From: Acinetobacter portensis | GTDB lineage: Bacteria > Pseudomonadota > Gammaproteobacteria > Pseudomonadales > Moraxellaceae | Length of the DNA stretch: 64,000 nt | Reading direction: 5' to 3' | Assembly: GCF_023158935.1 (NCBI RefSeq) | Contig: NZ_CP096120.1 | Location: 806,001 to 870,000 of the forward strand | Part shown: positions 47,387-60,215 of the stretch, one piece after another | Layout of the letters: every line of letters starts with the position of its first letter | How positions within the stretch are numbered: the stretch's first letter is position 1 | The notes under the pieces: generated by a model | What the model was told of the DNA's origin: nothing | The model's database searches: none | What the model saw: only the letters and a program-made list of their open reading frames with translations | Program-made: the position numbers and the translations under genes

Positions 47387-48130
47387 ATGAAAGTCTCCGA
47401 CAAAGTTGTACAAAGTCTACGCATATTAATTGAACAGACGAATATGCAAGTCGGAGACCGTTTGCCTGCTGAAAGAAAACTGTGTGAACAACTTGGTGTT
47501 TCACGTTCATCCTTAAGAGAAGCAATTCAACAGTTGGTTAGCCAAGGATTGCTTTTGAGTAAAGTTGGCGCAGGTAATTACTTGCAGCAGCTACCTATAC
47601 ATTGGTCTGAGCACAAAATTGTACAGCCTTTAAGTAACTTAATAGATGTAGATCCTGAATATCGGTTCGATGTTCAAGAGTCTCGTTTAATACTTGAAGG
47701 TGGTACAGCTTGGTATGCAGCGCAACGTGCAACAGTAGAAGATATTATAAAAATTCGAGCTTGTTACGATGAAATTGCACACTGCCAAGCGCTTGGGAAA
47801 GATGATGAAGCTGCTCGTGCAGATGCCAAATTTCATTTAGCAATAGCTGAAGCATCACACAATGTTGTTCTTATTCAGTTAATGCGAAGCCTATTCGATT
47901 TATTGCAATTTAACGTGGTTTTAGGGCGACGCAAGGTCTACTCAGAATCACACCGTTTTGATCAATTGCAAGATCAGCATTTTAATGTCATGACTGCAAT
48001 TGAACGTCAAGATCCAGAAGCTGCACGAAATGCAGTTTGTGGACACATTGAGTTTGTCATTCAACAAGTACGCTCGATTGATGAAGAAGAAGCTCGTCAA
48101 CAGCGTGCGAGTCGATTAAATAGGATATAA
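47387..48130 (+). CDS. lldR: Lactate-responsive GntR-family regulator LldR
   Basis: 247 residues. The N-terminal winged helix has GDRLPAERKLCEQLGVSRSSLREAIQQL, typical of FadR-subfamily GntR proteins; the C-terminal FCD domain has ESRLILEGGTAWYAA and AKFHLAIAEASHN with metal/ligand residues. It should repress lldP and its own operon until L-lactate binds. It starts 22 bp after lldP and ends 3 bp before lldD. Confidence 0.94.
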   Translation: MKVSDKVVQSLRILIEQTNMQVGDRLPAERKLCEQLGVSRSSLREAIQQLVSQGLLLSKVGAGNYLQQLPIHWSEHKIVQPLSNLIDVDPEYRFDVQESRLILEGGTAWYAAQRATVEDIIKIRACYDEIAHCQALGKDDEAARADAKFHLAIAEASHNVVLIQLMRSLFDLLQFNVVLGRRKVYSESHRFDQLQDQHFNVMTAIERQDPEAARNAVCGHIEFVIQQVRSIDEEEARQQRASRLNRI

Positions 48131-48133
48131 ATT

Positions 48134-49288
48134 ATGATTATCTCTTCTGCGAACGATTACCGTGAAGCCGCAAAGCGACGTCTTCCACCATTCCTTTTTC
48201 ATTATATTGATGGTGGTGCTTATGCGGAATATACACTCAAGCGCAATGTAGAAGATTTATCAAAAATTGCACTTAGACAGCGTGTTCTCAATGACATGTC
48301 AGAACTAAGTCTTGAAACTAAATTGTTTGATGAAACTTTATCAATGCCAGTTGCATTATCACCTGTAGGTTTAACAGGAATGTACGCTCGCCGTGGTGAA
48401 GTTCAAGCAGCGGTTGCAGCAGATAAAAAAGGTATTCCATTTACTTTATCTACAGTTTCTGTTTGTCCAATTGAAGAAGTTGCACCTGCAATTCAACGTC
48501 CAATGTGGTTTCAACTTTATGTACTGCGTGACCGTGGTTTCATGAAAAATGCATTGGAACGTGCAAAAGCAGCAGGCTGTTCAACGCTTGTATTTACAGT
48601 AGATATGCCAGTTCCAGGCGCACGTTATCGTGATGCTCATTCAGGTATGAGTGGGCCAAATGCTGCAATGCGTCGTTATATGCAATCTTGTTTCCACCCA
48701 CATTGGGCGTGGGATGTGGGCATGATGGGGCGTCCGCATGATTTAGGTAATATTTCGAAATACTTAGGTAAACCAACAGGTTTAGAAGATTATATTGGTT
48801 GGTTAGGCAATAACTTTGATCCTTCTATTTCATGGAAAGACCTAGAGTGGATTCGTGAGTTTTGGGATGGCCCAATGGTCATCAAAGGTATTTTAGACCC
48901 TGAAGATGCCAAAGATGCTGTACGCTTTGGTGCCGATGGTATTGTGGTTTCAAACCACGGTGGTCGTCAGTTAGATGGTGTTTTATCTTCAGCTCGTGCA
49001 TTACCTCCAATTGCAGATGCTGTAAAAGGCGATATTAAAATTCTTGCAGATTCAGGTATTCGTAACGGTTTAGACGTTGTGCGTATGATCGCGATGGGCG
49101 CAGACACTTGTATGTTAGGTCGTGCATTTGTATATGCATTGGGCGCAGCAGGCGGTCAAGGCGTAAGTAATTTGCTTGATTTAATTGAGAAAGAAATGCG
49201 TGTTGCAATGACACTCACAGGTGCAAAAACGATTGCTGATATAACATCTGACTGTTTAGTGAAGTTAGAACGTGAATTAGCAGGTTAA
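48134..49288 (+). CDS. lldD: L-lactate dehydrogenase (FMN, quinone-linked) LldD
   Basis: 384 residues of the FMN-dependent alpha-hydroxy-acid dehydrogenases. [48 protein letters not shown] and the active-site [15 protein letters not shown] with catalytic His are visible. It oxidises L-lactate to pyruvate at the inner membrane, passing electrons to quinone. It lies 3 bp after lldR. Confidence 0.95.
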   Translation: MIISSANDYREAAKRRLPPFLFHYIDGGAYAEYTLKRNVEDLSKIALRQRVLNDMSELSLETKLFDETLSMPVALSPVGLTGMYARRGEVQAAVAADKKGIPFTLSTVSVCPIEEVAPAIQRPMWFQLYVLRDRGFMKNALERAKAAGCSTLVFTVDMPVPGARYRDAHSGMSGPNAAMRRYMQSCFHPHWAWDVGMMGRPHDLGNISKYLGKPTGLEDYIGWLGNNFDPSISWKDLEWIREFWDGPMVIKGILDPEDAKDAVRFGADGIVVSNHGGRQLDGVLSSARALPPIADAVKGDIKILADSGIRNGLDVVRMIAMGADTCMLGRAFVYALGAAGGQGVSNLLDLIEKEMRVAMTLTGAKTIADITSDCLVKLERELAG

Positions 49289-49316
49289 CACCGTACCTTA
49301 TTCAATTTACATAAAA

Positions 49317-49342
49317 GTTGCTTTTATTTAGGTAAAAGCAAC
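49317..49342 (+). other. Stem-loop between lldD and dld
   Basis: GTTGCTTTTA pairs with TAAAAGCAAC around a 6-base loop. No T run follows, so it is more likely an mRNA-stability or partial-termination element than a full terminator. Confidence 0.4.
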
Positions 49343-49455
49343 GCTGTATTTTCCTTTCACTTTCAATATTGTTCATCTTAAATGTTATTGAATGATTTAA
49401 AACATATCCCGTAAAAGCTTATTGCACTGTAAATAAGTTTAGTAGGAATCTAAAA

Positions 49456-51150
49456 ATGTCTGATATTAAAAATCAACAACAGTCACTGCAAAAACTTATA
49501 AATATTGTGGGTAAACAACACGTCTTAACTGATGATGGCGACACTAGATTATATCGTCAGGGGCGACGTTATGGTTCGGGCGAGGTTTTTGCAGTTGTAG
49601 CACCGGGCTCATTGGTAGAACAATGGAAAGTGCTTCAAATTGCAGTAGAAGCAGATTTTATTGTGATTATGCAGGCGGCAAATACAGGTTTAACAGGTGG
49701 TTCAACTCCATTTGGGGAATATGATCGCCCTGTATTGCTTTTAAGTACACGTCGTTTAGCAGGTATTCAAGTCATTCAAGAGGGTAAGCAAGTGGTTTGT
49801 TTGCCGGGTGCAACGCTAGATGCTTTAGAAAAAGAGCTTGCAACTTATAACCGTGAACCACATTCAGTGATTGGTTCATCATGTATTGGTGCTTCGGTAC
49901 TTGGTGGTGTGTGTAATAACTCGGGTGGTGCTTTAGTGCGTCGAGGTCCTGCTTATACAGAACTTGCCTTATATGCACGTGTTAATGATGATGGAAAATT
50001 AGAACTCATTAACCATTTAGGCATTCATTTAGGGGATACGCCTGAGGAAATTCTAGAAAACTTACAGCATCAAAAATACGCACCAACAGATGTAAAACAA
50101 GAAGAACATCGTTGTGCATCAGATCAACATTATTCACATGACGTGCGTCAGGTAGATGAAGACACGCCTGCACGTTTTAATGCAGACCCAACTCGTTTAT
50201 TTGAAGCTTCGGGTTCGGCAGGTAAAGTATGTGTATTCGCCGTTCGTTTAGATACCTTTGAGAAAATTCCGAGCCAAGTCTTTTATGTAGGTACAAATTC
50301 ACATGATGATTTGACTGAAATACGTCGTTTCTTATTGAAAGATTTACCGAATGTACCTATTGCAGGTGAGTATATTCATCGAGTTGCATACGATATTGGT
50401 GCTGAATACGGTAAAGATACTTTTATGTTCATTGAGAAATTTGGTACGGCAAAAGTGCCTGCTGCATTTGCAATGAAAGATAAAGTAGATGGTCATTTAC
50501 AGAAATTTGGTTTACGTGGTTTAAGCGATAAAATTTTGCAATTGGTGACGAAATTTTTACCATCTCATTTACCAAAACGTATGAATGAATTCCGTGATTT
50601 GTATGAGCACCATTTGGTACTTCGTATTGAAAATCAGGATGTTGAACAAGTTGAGCAATTTTTTGAAGATTACTTCAAACAACATACAACAGGCAGTTTT
50701 TTCCTTTGTGATGCAGATGAAGGACGTAAAGCATTTTTACATCGTTTTGCGGTGGCAGGTGCAGCAATTCGTTACCGTGATACGCATTTAAGCGAAGTTG
50801 AAGATATTGTTGCGCTAGATATTGCGTTACGTCGAAATGATCGCCAATGGGTTGAAACCTTACCGAAAGAGATGGATGAAAAAATACTTCATAAACTTTA
50901 TTACGGTCATTTTTTATGTCACGTATTCCATCAAGATTATATTGTGAAAAAAGGTGTTGATCCTTTAGCAATGGAACATGAAATGTGGAAGTTGTTGGAT
51001 GATCGTAGAGCGGAATACCCTGCTGAACATAATGTGGGACATTTATATGTGGCGAAGCCTGCGCTGAAAACGCATTACCAAAAGCTTGACCCTACAAACA
51101 GTTTTAATGTGGGGATTGGTCATACTTCAAAATTGAAAAATTGGAAATAA
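49456..51150 (+). CDS. dld: Quinone-dependent D-lactate dehydrogenase Dld
   Basis: 564 residues. An FAD-binding domain (VIMQAANTGLTGGSTPFGEYDRP, EPHSVIGSSCIGASVLGGVCNNSGGA) precedes the membrane-associated Dld region, including SGSAGKVCVFAVRLDTF and AGEYIHRVAYDIGAEYG. This matches E. coli Dld, which oxidises D-lactate to pyruvate and feeds the quinone pool. The 167-bp gap from lldD and its hairpin suggest a partly separate transcript. A terminator follows. Confidence 0.94.
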   Translation: MSDIKNQQQSLQKLINIVGKQHVLTDDGDTRLYRQGRRYGSGEVFAVVAPGSLVEQWKVLQIAVEADFIVIMQAANTGLTGGSTPFGEYDRPVLLLSTRRLAGIQVIQEGKQVVCLPGATLDALEKELATYNREPHSVIGSSCIGASVLGGVCNNSGGALVRRGPAYTELALYARVNDDGKLELINHLGIHLGDTPEEILENLQHQKYAPTDVKQEEHRCASDQHYSHDVRQVDEDTPARFNADPTRLFEASGSAGKVCVFAVRLDTFEKIPSQVFYVGTNSHDDLTEIRRFLLKDLPNVPIAGEYIHRVAYDIGAEYGKDTFMFIEKFGTAKVPAAFAMKDKVDGHLQKFGLRGLSDKILQLVTKFLPSHLPKRMNEFRDLYEHHLVLRIENQDVEQVEQFFEDYFKQHTTGSFFLCDADEGRKAFLHRFAVAGAAIRYRDTHLSEVEDIVALDIALRRNDRQWVETLPKEMDEKILHKLYYGHFLCHVFHQDYIVKKGVDPLAMEHEMWKLLDDRRAEYPAEHNVGHLYVAKPALKTHYQKLDPTNSFNVGIGHTSKLKNWK

Positions 51151-51193
51151 TGTAAAAGTTATAATAACGATAAAGCGGTAAAGCCCTATCTCT

Positions 51194-51219
51194 AGCGTAG
51201 CGAAAGCTACGCTTTTTTT
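51194..51219 (+). terminator. dld terminator
   Basis: AGCGTAGC and GCTACGCT pair around GAAA and are followed by a T run. Confidence 0.88.
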
Positions 51220-53500
<2,281 letters not shown>

Positions 53501-53597
53501 TTTTTTTAGCATTTTTGGTGAAACAATATTCATTTGAATGCTTTAGATGTTTTTTTCTCTTGTCATAATACGAAAAGCTCCGTATTATGGCGCACAT

Positions 53598-53687
53598 GGA
53601 AGCGTGGCAGAGCGGTTTAATGCACCGGTCTTGAAAACCGACGAGGGTTTACCCCCTCCGTGAGTTCGAATCTCACCGCTTCCGCCA
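53598..53687 (+). tRNA. tRNA-Ser (UGA), copy 1
   Basis: 90 nt including encoded CCA. Acceptor GGAAGCG with CGCTTCC, anticodon loop CTTGAAA (TGA), long variable arm CGAGGGTTTACCCCCTCC and T arm GTTCGAATC. The same sequence recurs at 60216. Confidence 0.97.
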
Positions 53688-53695
53688 AATTCGAA

Positions 53696-53727
53696 AAGAC
53701 CCTTGATAAATCAAGGGTCTTTTTTTA
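53696..53727 (+). terminator. Terminator after tRNA-Ser copy 1
   Basis: GACCCTTGA (53698-53706) pairs with TCAAGGGTC (53711-53719), followed by a T run. Confidence 0.88.
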
Positions 53728-53816
53728 TGTCTAGAATTTTATTAATTGTATAGATGTATTTTAGGTAGATATCATCAAGATTTATGAAAGCTATTTGATT
53801 CAAACAACAAGTAAAT

Positions 53817-53844
53817 AAAAAGGCTCCTTAATCGGAGCCTTTTT
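53817..53844. terminator. Terminator after the pirin gene
   Basis: AAAAAGGCTCC and GGAGCCTTTTT pair around a 6-base loop; a T run follows on both strands. Confidence 0.85.
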
Positions 53845-53855
53845 ATACATTAAGT

Positions 53856-54548
53856 TTATTGTTTTGGTAAATCGAACCAAATAAACTGACTTTCTTCATT
53901 TGCTACAATTTTTGCATCTTCTGAAAAAAGTAGAGCATCTCCAGCTTTTACCACATGCTCACCAATTAAAATTTCACCACGAATCACGTGAATGTAATTC
54001 AAAACTTGAGTGGCTTTTATATCCAAAGATAAACCTTGCTCCAATACCGCAGTTTTTACTTCTGCTTGTTGACGAATATGCATAGGGGCATTGTCATTTG
54101 GACCCGCAATTAAATGCCATTGGTTAGGTTGATCTTTAGGGTCTAGCTTAATTTGTTGATACGTAGGTTCAGCATTACGAATATCTGGATGAATCCAAAT
54201 CTGTAGTAAATGAACAGGGGTGTCACCGTCATTTACTTCGCTGTGTTGAACGCCAGTACCTGCACTCATTAATTGCCATTCACCTGCAGAAATTCCACCT
54301 GCATTTCCCATGCTGTCTTTGTGGGAAATTGTGCCATCAAGCACACAAGTTAAAATTTCCATGTTGTCATGCGGGTGTGTACCAAAACCTTTATGAGCAT
54401 CGATCTTATCATCATTGATAACACGTAATGCACTAACACCCATGTATTTAGGGTTGTGCCAGCTACCAAATGAAAAGCTATGTTTGGTGTCAAGCCAAGC
54501 CATTTTTACGTGCCCACGATCTTCGCTACGATGTAGATAAGCATTCAT
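53856..54548 (-). CDS. Pirin-family cupin protein (YhhW-like)
   Basis: 230 residues with the bicupin pirin layout: SFSFGSWHNPKYMGVSALRVIN, then metal ligands in GFGTHPHDNMEILTCVL (two His) and SAGTGVQHSEVN (His and Glu). E. coli YhhW of this family shows quercetin 2,3-dioxygenase activity, but physiological substrates are uncertain. It is a single gene with its own terminator. Confidence 0.9.
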   Translation of the reverse strand: MNAYLHRSEDRGHVKMAWLDTKHSFSFGSWHNPKYMGVSALRVINDDKIDAHKGFGTHPHDNMEILTCVLDGTISHKDSMGNAGGISAGEWQLMSAGTGVQHSEVNDGDTPVHLLQIWIHPDIRNAEPTYQQIKLDPKDQPNQWHLIAGPNDNAPMHIRQQAEVKTAVLEQGLSLDIKATQVLNYIHVIRGEILIGEHVVKAGDALLFSEDAKIVANEESQFIWFDLPKQ

Positions 54549-54715
54549 GTGAATACTCCATTATTATTTGAACTTGAGCTAATTTTAATGTTTTAAATTA
54601 TCTTTTAATATTCATAAAAAGCGACATATTGTTCCATGTTTGAAACGATGAATTTTAAACATAAAAAAAAGCCCACATAAATGTGAGCCTTTTTACAGCA
54701 CAAGTACTTAAGTGA

Positions 54716-55942
54716 TTATTCTAAGAACTTAACTGTTACGCCAGAACGCACTTTTTTACCTAAATCATTCGCATCCCAATTCGTTAAACGAATACAACCA
54801 TGAGAAGCTGTTTTAGAAATTGCTGAAGGATTTGGTGTGCCGTGAATACCAAATGATTTTTTGCTTAAACCAATCCAAATATTGCCTACAGGGCCATTAG
54901 GGCCAGGTGGTAAAGAAAGTGGTTTTAAGTTTTTACCTTGTACGAAGTTGCTTGGAGAGTAGCTGTACCAAGGGTTTGGTGCTACACCAGTCACTTTATA
55001 TGTACCCGTTGGCGAAGGGGTATCTGAGCTACCAATTGTCGCAGGGAAAGAAGCAATCATTTTATTGTTGCTGTTGAATAAATAAAGTTGTTTTGCACCC
55101 TTATGCGCAACAATTAAATGAATATCTTCAGGTAATTGGTTGCGAACGCTAGTCACAATAATTTTTTCGCCAACTTTATTAAAAGTCGCTTTTGGATTGA
55201 TCTTCTTTAAGAAGTTCTCATCCATATGGAACTTTTCACCAAGCATTTCTGATACACGTGTGTAATACAAACCAGGCATTTTTGCTTGAAGCGCATAGTC
55301 GCCAGGAATAGATTTCGCATATGGGCCTTTTAAATCGGCTGCTGTAATTGTGTATTCAACATAAGCTGGTTTAGAGCCTTGCTTTGCAATTAACGCATCC
55401 CAAGTTTCTTTGGTTAAAGTACCTGTTGGTTTTAAACCATTCATTTGTTGGAATGATGCGATTGCTTTTAGCGTATTTTTACCACTTGAACCATCAATTG
55501 CACCTGGTGATGCATGTGCATTATTTAGCATAACGTGCGCACGCGCATAAACAGGGAATTGACCACGGCCAATATTCTCAGACCACTGAGCGTTATTTAA
55601 GCTAGCTAATGACCAAGAGCCTTTAGAAGCAGTGCTAGGAGATTCAGTTGTTGTGGTTGAAGATGGTGCAGTGCCAATAGCTGCAGTTTCATCTTCTGTG
55701 TTTTGAAGATTATCAAGCGTTTCAGATGCTTGATTTAAATCTTGTTGTTCTTGTGGCGTTATTTTTGCTTCCGAAGATGCTTGTTCTGCTGAGTTATTAA
55801 CTGCTAAAGGATCGATAGGATCTTCAATAGCAATATCTTTAATCTGTTGAGGATTTAATGATTGTTCAGCAGTTGATGCCGCAATTGCAGAACCAGCAAA
55901 TATGCAGCTTAAACTCATTGCAAGTATTGAGCGAACGAACAT
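54716..55942 (-). CDS. L,D-transpeptidase with peptidoglycan-binding domain
   Basis: 408 residues from ATG 55942, which has AAGG upstream and gives the signal peptide FVRSILAMSLSCIFAGSAIA; a frame to 55990 is rejected. A low-complexity linker leads to a PG-binding helix bundle (GAIDGSSGKNTLKAIASFQQ, GTLTKETWDAL) and a C-terminal YkuD domain with KQLYLFNSNNKMIASFP, GIHGTPNPSAIS and the catalytic SHGCIRLTNWDANDL (Cys). It makes 3-3 peptide cross-links or attaches amino acids or lipoproteins in the periplasm. It resembles the periplasmic Ldt enzymes of Acinetobacter, but I cannot assign which one. Confidence 0.9.
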   Translation of the reverse strand: MFVRSILAMSLSCIFAGSAIAASTAEQSLNPQQIKDIAIEDPIDPLAVNNSAEQASSEAKITPQEQQDLNQASETLDNLQNTEDETAAIGTAPSSTTTTESPSTASKGSWSLASLNNAQWSENIGRGQFPVYARAHVMLNNAHASPGAIDGSSGKNTLKAIASFQQMNGLKPTGTLTKETWDALIAKQGSKPAYVEYTITAADLKGPYAKSIPGDYALQAKMPGLYYTRVSEMLGEKFHMDENFLKKINPKATFNKVGEKIIVTSVRNQLPEDIHLIVAHKGAKQLYLFNSNNKMIASFPATIGSSDTPSPTGTYKVTGVAPNPWYSYSPSNFVQGKNLKPLSLPPGPNGPVGNIWIGLSKKSFGIHGTPNPSAISKTASHGCIRLTNWDANDLGKKVRSGVTVKFLE

Positions 55943-56148
55943 GTAATTCAACCTTAAGAATAATTCATTAACATTGTGAAAAAACAACATAAGTATTACA
56001 GAAAAAAACAGCTCTTGCAGTAAATGTTTTGTCTAAATATTCGTTTTATCATTTAGTACAATCGAATTTAAACATACAGACAGATTATTAAATTCTAGAC
56101 CTTTTTGTTATGATGTTTAGAAGATTAAAAATTTAATTAGGAAAGTAA

Positions 56149-57219
56149 ATGACGACCTTAAAAAATGATCGTTTTCTGCGTGCTTTATTACGTGAACCCG
56201 TAGATACAACTCCAGTTTGGATGATGCGACAAGCAGGCCGTTACTTACCAGAATACCGCGAAACTCGTGCCAAAGCGGGCGATTTCCTTTCACTATGTAA
56301 AAATACAGAGTTCGCTTGTGAAGTTACGCTTCAGCCTTTACGTCGTTATGAGCTAGATGCTGCTATTTTATTTTCAGATATTTTAACTGTTCCAGATGCT
56401 TTGGGTTTAGGGCTGTATTTTGAAGCAGGCGAAGGTCCAAAATTTCATAAAACTGTTCGTACAGAGCAAGATGTCGCAAATTTGCCAAAATTCAACGCAA
56501 AATCTGACCTAGATTATGTGATGAATGCAGTATCTACCATTCGTTCTGCATTGGGCGGACAAGTTCCACTAATTGGTTTCTCAGGTAGCCCGTGGACACT
56601 TGCAACTTATATGGTTGAAGGTGGTTCAAGTAAGGACTTTCGTTTTACTAAACACATGATGTATTCACAACCTGAAGTTTTGCATGCACTATTAGACCGC
56701 TTAGCGGATGCAGTAATTGACTATTTAAATGCTCAAATTGACGCAGGTGCGCAAGCTGTTCAAATTTTTGACAGTTGGGGTGGTGCATTAGCGCATCGTG
56801 AATATTTAGAATTTTCACTGAAATATATGCAAAAAATTGTGGCAGGCTTACAACGTGAAAAAGATGGTCGTAAGATTCCTGTTATTTTGTTCACTAAAGG
56901 TGGCGGTCAATGGTTAGAACCAATGGTTGCAACAGGTGCAGATGCATTTGGCTTAGATTGGACAACGCCATTGAATGTTGCGCGTCAAACGGTAAATGGT
57001 CGTGCTGCATTGCAAGGTAACTTAGACCCTGCAACTTTATATGGCACACCTGAAAACATTGCCAAAGCAACAAAAGCAATGCTTGATGATGCTTATGCAA
57101 ATGGTGAAAAAACGGGTTATGTTGCTAATTTAGGACATGGTATTACGCAATGGGTAGATCCATCTCGTCCGAAAGCCTTTATTGATACAGTGCATGAATA
57201 TAGCGCTAAATATTTATAA
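56149..57219 (+). CDS. hemE: Uroporphyrinogen decarboxylase HemE
   Basis: 356 residues, normal for Hem[21 protein letters not shown] near residues 22-41 is the arginine-rich substrate motif; [36 protein letters not shown] and [13 protein letters not shown] are conserved. It decarboxylates uroporphyrinogen III to coproporphyrinogen III in haem synthesis. AGGAAAG precedes the ATG. The DUF817 gene follows after 9 bp. Confidence 0.95.
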   Translation: MTTLKNDRFLRALLREPVDTTPVWMMRQAGRYLPEYRETRAKAGDFLSLCKNTEFACEVTLQPLRRYELDAAILFSDILTVPDALGLGLYFEAGEGPKFHKTVRTEQDVANLPKFNAKSDLDYVMNAVSTIRSALGGQVPLIGFSGSPWTLATYMVEGGSSKDFRFTKHMMYSQPEVLHALLDRLADAVIDYLNAQIDAGAQAVQIFDSWGGALAHREYLEFSLKYMQKIVAGLQREKDGRKIPVILFTKGGGQWLEPMVATGADAFGLDWTTPLNVARQTVNGRAALQGNLDPATLYGTPENIAKATKAMLDDAYANGEKTGYVANLGHGITQWVDPSRPKAFIDTVHEYSAKYL

Positions 57220-57228
57220 GGATATTCC

Positions 57229-58026
57229 GTGATTCAAAATTTGGGTTTAATGATCCAATTTTCCTTTAAGGCAGCTTCGGCTGCCTTATTTGGTATCTTG
57301 TTACTCATTGCTTTTGCTGTAACAGCAAGCATGGGAAGCCAAGAGTATTTTGGATATTTTCGATACGACTATTTATTGTTTTATGCTTTAGCCATTCAAG
57401 CTTGTTTACTGTATTTAAAGCTAGAGTCTTGGGCGGAAGCCAAAGTGATAGCCTTATTTCATATTTTGGCAATGGGCATGGAAATCTTTCTTACCAGTCC
57501 ATATATTGCATCTTGGCAATATCCACAACCTGCGGTCTATAAAATTTTAACTGTGCCGTTATTTGCAGGTTTTATGTATTCGGCTGTAGGCAGTTTTTTT
57601 GCTCGTTCATTGCGTTTATATCAAGTGCATTTTCAGTACTTACCAAGCTTTGGCAATATGATGGCTTTGGCGGTGTTGTCTTATGCAAATTTCATGACCA
57701 AATTTTTTATTCCAGATATTCGCTATGCCTTATTTGCATGGAGCGCATTCATTTTTTGGAATACGAAAATTGGCTTTGAAATACAAGACCGAAAATTTAA
57801 AGTACCGATGTTACCAGTATTGCTACTTTTAGCTTTTATTATTTGGATTGCTGAAAATATTAGTACTTTTTATAAAATTTGGTTGTACCCAAGTCAGGTT
57901 GATGCATGGCATATGGTGGGTTGGGGGAAACTCGGTTCTTGGTATTTATTGCTGTTATTAAGTTTGGTTATTGTTCTTGGTATTTTAGGACAACGTAAGC
58001 CAAATGGTTTATGGAAGTTAAATTAA
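57229..58026 (+). CDS. DUF817 integral membrane protein
   Basis: 265 residues from GTG 57229 (AAGGAT upstream), with about eight membrane helices. YFRYDYLLFYALAIQ, ESWAEAKVIALFHILAMGMEIF, SWQYPQPA and VPLFAGFMYSAVGSFFARSL match my recollection of DUF817 (YoaT-like). No biochemical role is known to me. It lies 9 bp after hemE, so it is probably co-transcribed, but a haem role is not implied by its sequence. Confidence 0.8.
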   Translation: MIQNLGLMIQFSFKAASAALFGILLLIAFAVTASMGSQEYFGYFRYDYLLFYALAIQACLLYLKLESWAEAKVIALFHILAMGMEIFLTSPYIASWQYPQPAVYKILTVPLFAGFMYSAVGSFFARSLRLYQVHFQYLPSFGNMMALAVLSYANFMTKFFIPDIRYALFAWSAFIFWNTKIGFEIQDRKFKVPMLPVLLLLAFIIWIAENISTFYKIWLYPSQVDAWHMVGWGKLGSWYLLLLLSLVIVLGILGQRKPNGLWKLN

Positions 58027-58104
58027 AAATGAGTAAATTTTTAGATGATTTTTTCATCATTCCATATTTAAAAGTTTAATTTGAATAAGTCAAAGCAAAT
58101 GAAT

Positions 58105-58127
58105 AAACCCCGAATATTCGGGGTTTT
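58105..58127. terminator. Bidirectional terminator
   Basis: AACCCCGAATATTCGGGGTT is a perfect palindrome with T runs, between the DUF817 gene and the convergent cupin gene. Confidence 0.88.
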
Positions 58128-58133
58128 GTTTTT

Positions 58134-58493
58134 TTAGTTTTCAGTAAGTACATAATATTTTTTAACTTTTTCTAGCACTTCAAATGTACCTTTGAAAGAT
58201 GGTGGAATAATGCCTGCATTACCCGCATGAATTTCAACAAATTCATCTGTTTTAGCATCATGTAAACGTACAGAACCCTCAATCACTTGAAAGAATTCTT
58301 GTTTATTTGCTGCAAACTCAATATTCCAAGCACCAACTTCACATTCCCAAATACCACAATTCATATTTGGATGATCATATAATTCTGTCGTTAAACGTTT
58401 TGGATTGCCTTGAACAAGACGATCGGGGCGAGGGTAGTCAACAGTGGTTTCATTTTGAGTTAAACCATATCCTGCTAAAAATATTGATGGCAT
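58134..58493 (-). CDS. Small cupin-domain protein
   Basis: 119 residues with a single cupin barrel of the DUF861/ureidoglycine-aminohydrolase-like type: IWECEVGAWNIEFAANKQEFFQVIEGSVRL and EIHAGNAGIIPPSFKGTFEVLE (quoted in part). Metal-binding residues are partly atypical, with Glu in EFFQVIEG but few His. A sugar or nitrogen-compound role is possible, but nothing fixes it. Confidence 0.75.
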   Translation of the reverse strand: MPSIFLAGYGLTQNETTVDYPRPDRLVQGNPKRLTTELYDHPNMNCGIWECEVGAWNIEFAANKQEFFQVIEGSVRLHDAKTDEFVEIHAGNAGIIPPSFKGTFEVLEKVKKYYVLTEN

Positions 58494-58588
58494 TGTGTTT
58501 AATCCTTACAAGAAAGATGCTTTGGAATTTAAAGTTAAAATGTCAGCAAAAAAAAATGCCCCAACAGCAGTTGAGGCAGTTTTAAAAA

Positions 58589-59143
58589 TTAGTAGCTTTC
58601 TGGAACAGCACTTAAGAATTCACGACGATCTTCTCTATTGGTTTTGAAATCACCAACAAAAGATACTGTACGAGTCGTTGATTCTTGTTTGCCAACACCA
58701 CGCATCATCATACACATATGTGCAGAATCAATAACAACAGCAACGCCACGTGCGCCTGTGACTTCTTGAACTGCTTCTGCAATTTGCTGTGTTAAGTTTT
58801 CTTGAATTTGTAAGCGACGTGCAAACATTTCTGTAATACGTGCAAATTTAGATAAACCTAAAACATTGCCTTCTGGTAAATAAGCAATATGAACACGACC
58901 ATGAAAAGGAAGTAAGTGATGTTCACACAGAGAATAAAACTCGATGTTTTTCACTAAAACCATGTCACGGTTGTCTGAAGGGAAGACTGCATTATTAGTC
59001 ACTTCTTCAAGTGTTTTGCTATAACCAGACGTTAAATACGAAAAAGCTTTAGCAGCACGCGCAGGCGTATCTTTTAGACCCGGACGATCTAAGTCTTCGC
59101 CAATGGCGGTTAGGATATTTGCGTAGTTTTGCTGCATAGACAT
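58589..59143 (-). CDS. folE: GTP cyclohydrolase I FolE
   Basis: 184 residues. The zinc and catalytic residues are visible in [20 protein letters not shown] and [15 protein letters not shown], with [14 protein letters not shown] between. It opens GTP to dihydroneopterin triphosphate, the first step of folate synthesis. It could start at the ATG 59143 or two codons later. No zinc-independent (FolE2) features. Confidence 0.94.
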   Translation of the reverse strand: MSMQQNYANILTAIGEDLDRPGLKDTPARAAKAFSYLTSGYSKTLEEVTNNAVFPSDNRDMVLVKNIEFYSLCEHHLLPFHGRVHIAYLPEGNVLGLSKFARITEMFARRLQIQENLTQQIAEAVQEVTGARGVAVVIDSAHMCMMMRGVGKQESTTRTVSFVGDFKTNREDRREFLSAVPESY

Positions 59144-59231
59144 AAGACGTGTTCACTTACACTGATATTGAACAAGGTCGGCATTGTAGCAGAAAACTTT
59201 TGCAATGCCTCTGTTTCAAGGAGAAATAGGA

Positions 59232-59918
59232 TTAATCTTTAAATTTAGGGTTCTTTTCTGTACGTTTAAGTAAAACTAGAACCGCGCCTGTACCACCTTG
59301 CTTTTCGGGGGCACTAACAAAAGCTAAAACATCTCGATGTTGACGAAGCCAACTATTTACATAAGTTTTTAGAATTGCTTCTGGACCTTTGCCATGCACA
59401 ATTTTAAGTACGTTTTGGTTTTCATCTTTGGCAATTTGAATAATTTGCAAAACTGCAGAGCGAGCTTCTTCTACAGTACAACCATGTAAATCGACTGCTT
59501 CAAACCAACGTAAATTACCTGCTTTTAAATCTTCAAATACTTTGTGCTGTAATGTTGCAATGCGATAGCTTAAAGATGCTTGGCTAGCAACAGGATTAAG
59601 CATGGCTTGGGTATCAGAAAGTTCTGCACCATCTGTTTCCATTGCACCTTCTGCGGCAGCTCGTTTAGCAAGAATTTGAGCATTTGGCTTTTTGGTTTTC
59701 GATTTCTCAATTTTCGCAATATTGCTTGTATCCATTTTTCGGACACCTTGCATTTGTTTGCGAAATAACTCGAGATCATCTTCAGGCTCGGGTTTGGCTT
59801 GCACTTTTTCCTCAGCAGCTTTTTTAATTGCTGTTGAATGAGGATTGGTGATTTGCTTTTTAAAGGCTTTCAGTAAATTGAATTGGTCTTTAGAAAGGGA
59901 GGAATCATTTTTACTCAT
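59232..59918 (-). CDS. Smr-domain protein (SmrA/YfcN-like)
   Basis: 228 residues. The first ~130 are charged and probably flexible (KKAAEEKVQAKPEPEDDLE). The C-terminal Smr domain has VDLHGCTVEEARSAVLQII, VHGKGPEAILKTYVNSWL and APEKQGGTGAVLVLLKR. Smr proteins are nucleases; some act on collided ribosomes or mRNA. The DLHG and HGKG residues expected for activity are present. The E. coli paralogue it equals is uncertain. Confidence 0.88.
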   Translation of the reverse strand: MSKNDSSLSKDQFNLLKAFKKQITNPHSTAIKKAAEEKVQAKPEPEDDLELFRKQMQGVRKMDTSNIAKIEKSKTKKPNAQILAKRAAAEGAMETDGAELSDTQAMLNPVASQASLSYRIATLQHKVFEDLKAGNLRWFEAVDLHGCTVEEARSAVLQIIQIAKDENQNVLKIVHGKGPEAILKTYVNSWLRQHRDVLAFVSAPEKQGGTGAVLVLLKRTEKNPKFKD

Positions 59919-60215
59919 AGTATTAGGAAATAAGCAGATTAGCCAAGAGATAAGTGATTATAGTCGTTATTTGAGGGGATTTGAACAGAATTGAACTCTT
60001 AGCTTTCTTACTCTATATGAATACTTATTACTAAAGTAATGAGATTAAGGAACTTAGGTTTGAATGTGTAAAGGTGCTATTTTAAGTAAAGAATCATCTA
60101 ATAAGTGAATTTATAAGCAATAAATTGATTTTTGTTTTTATTTTGAACATATGAATTAAAAAACATAGAAAAGTATTTGCCAATTCGTCAAATTATTTAT
60201 ATGATAGCCGCCATT

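Noticed and set aside
54668-54695. Terminator downstream of the L,D-transpeptidase gene
   Set aside because: A GCCCACAT/ATGTGAGC stem with a mismatch is visible, but it is too weak to list as a firm feature, although a T run is nearby.
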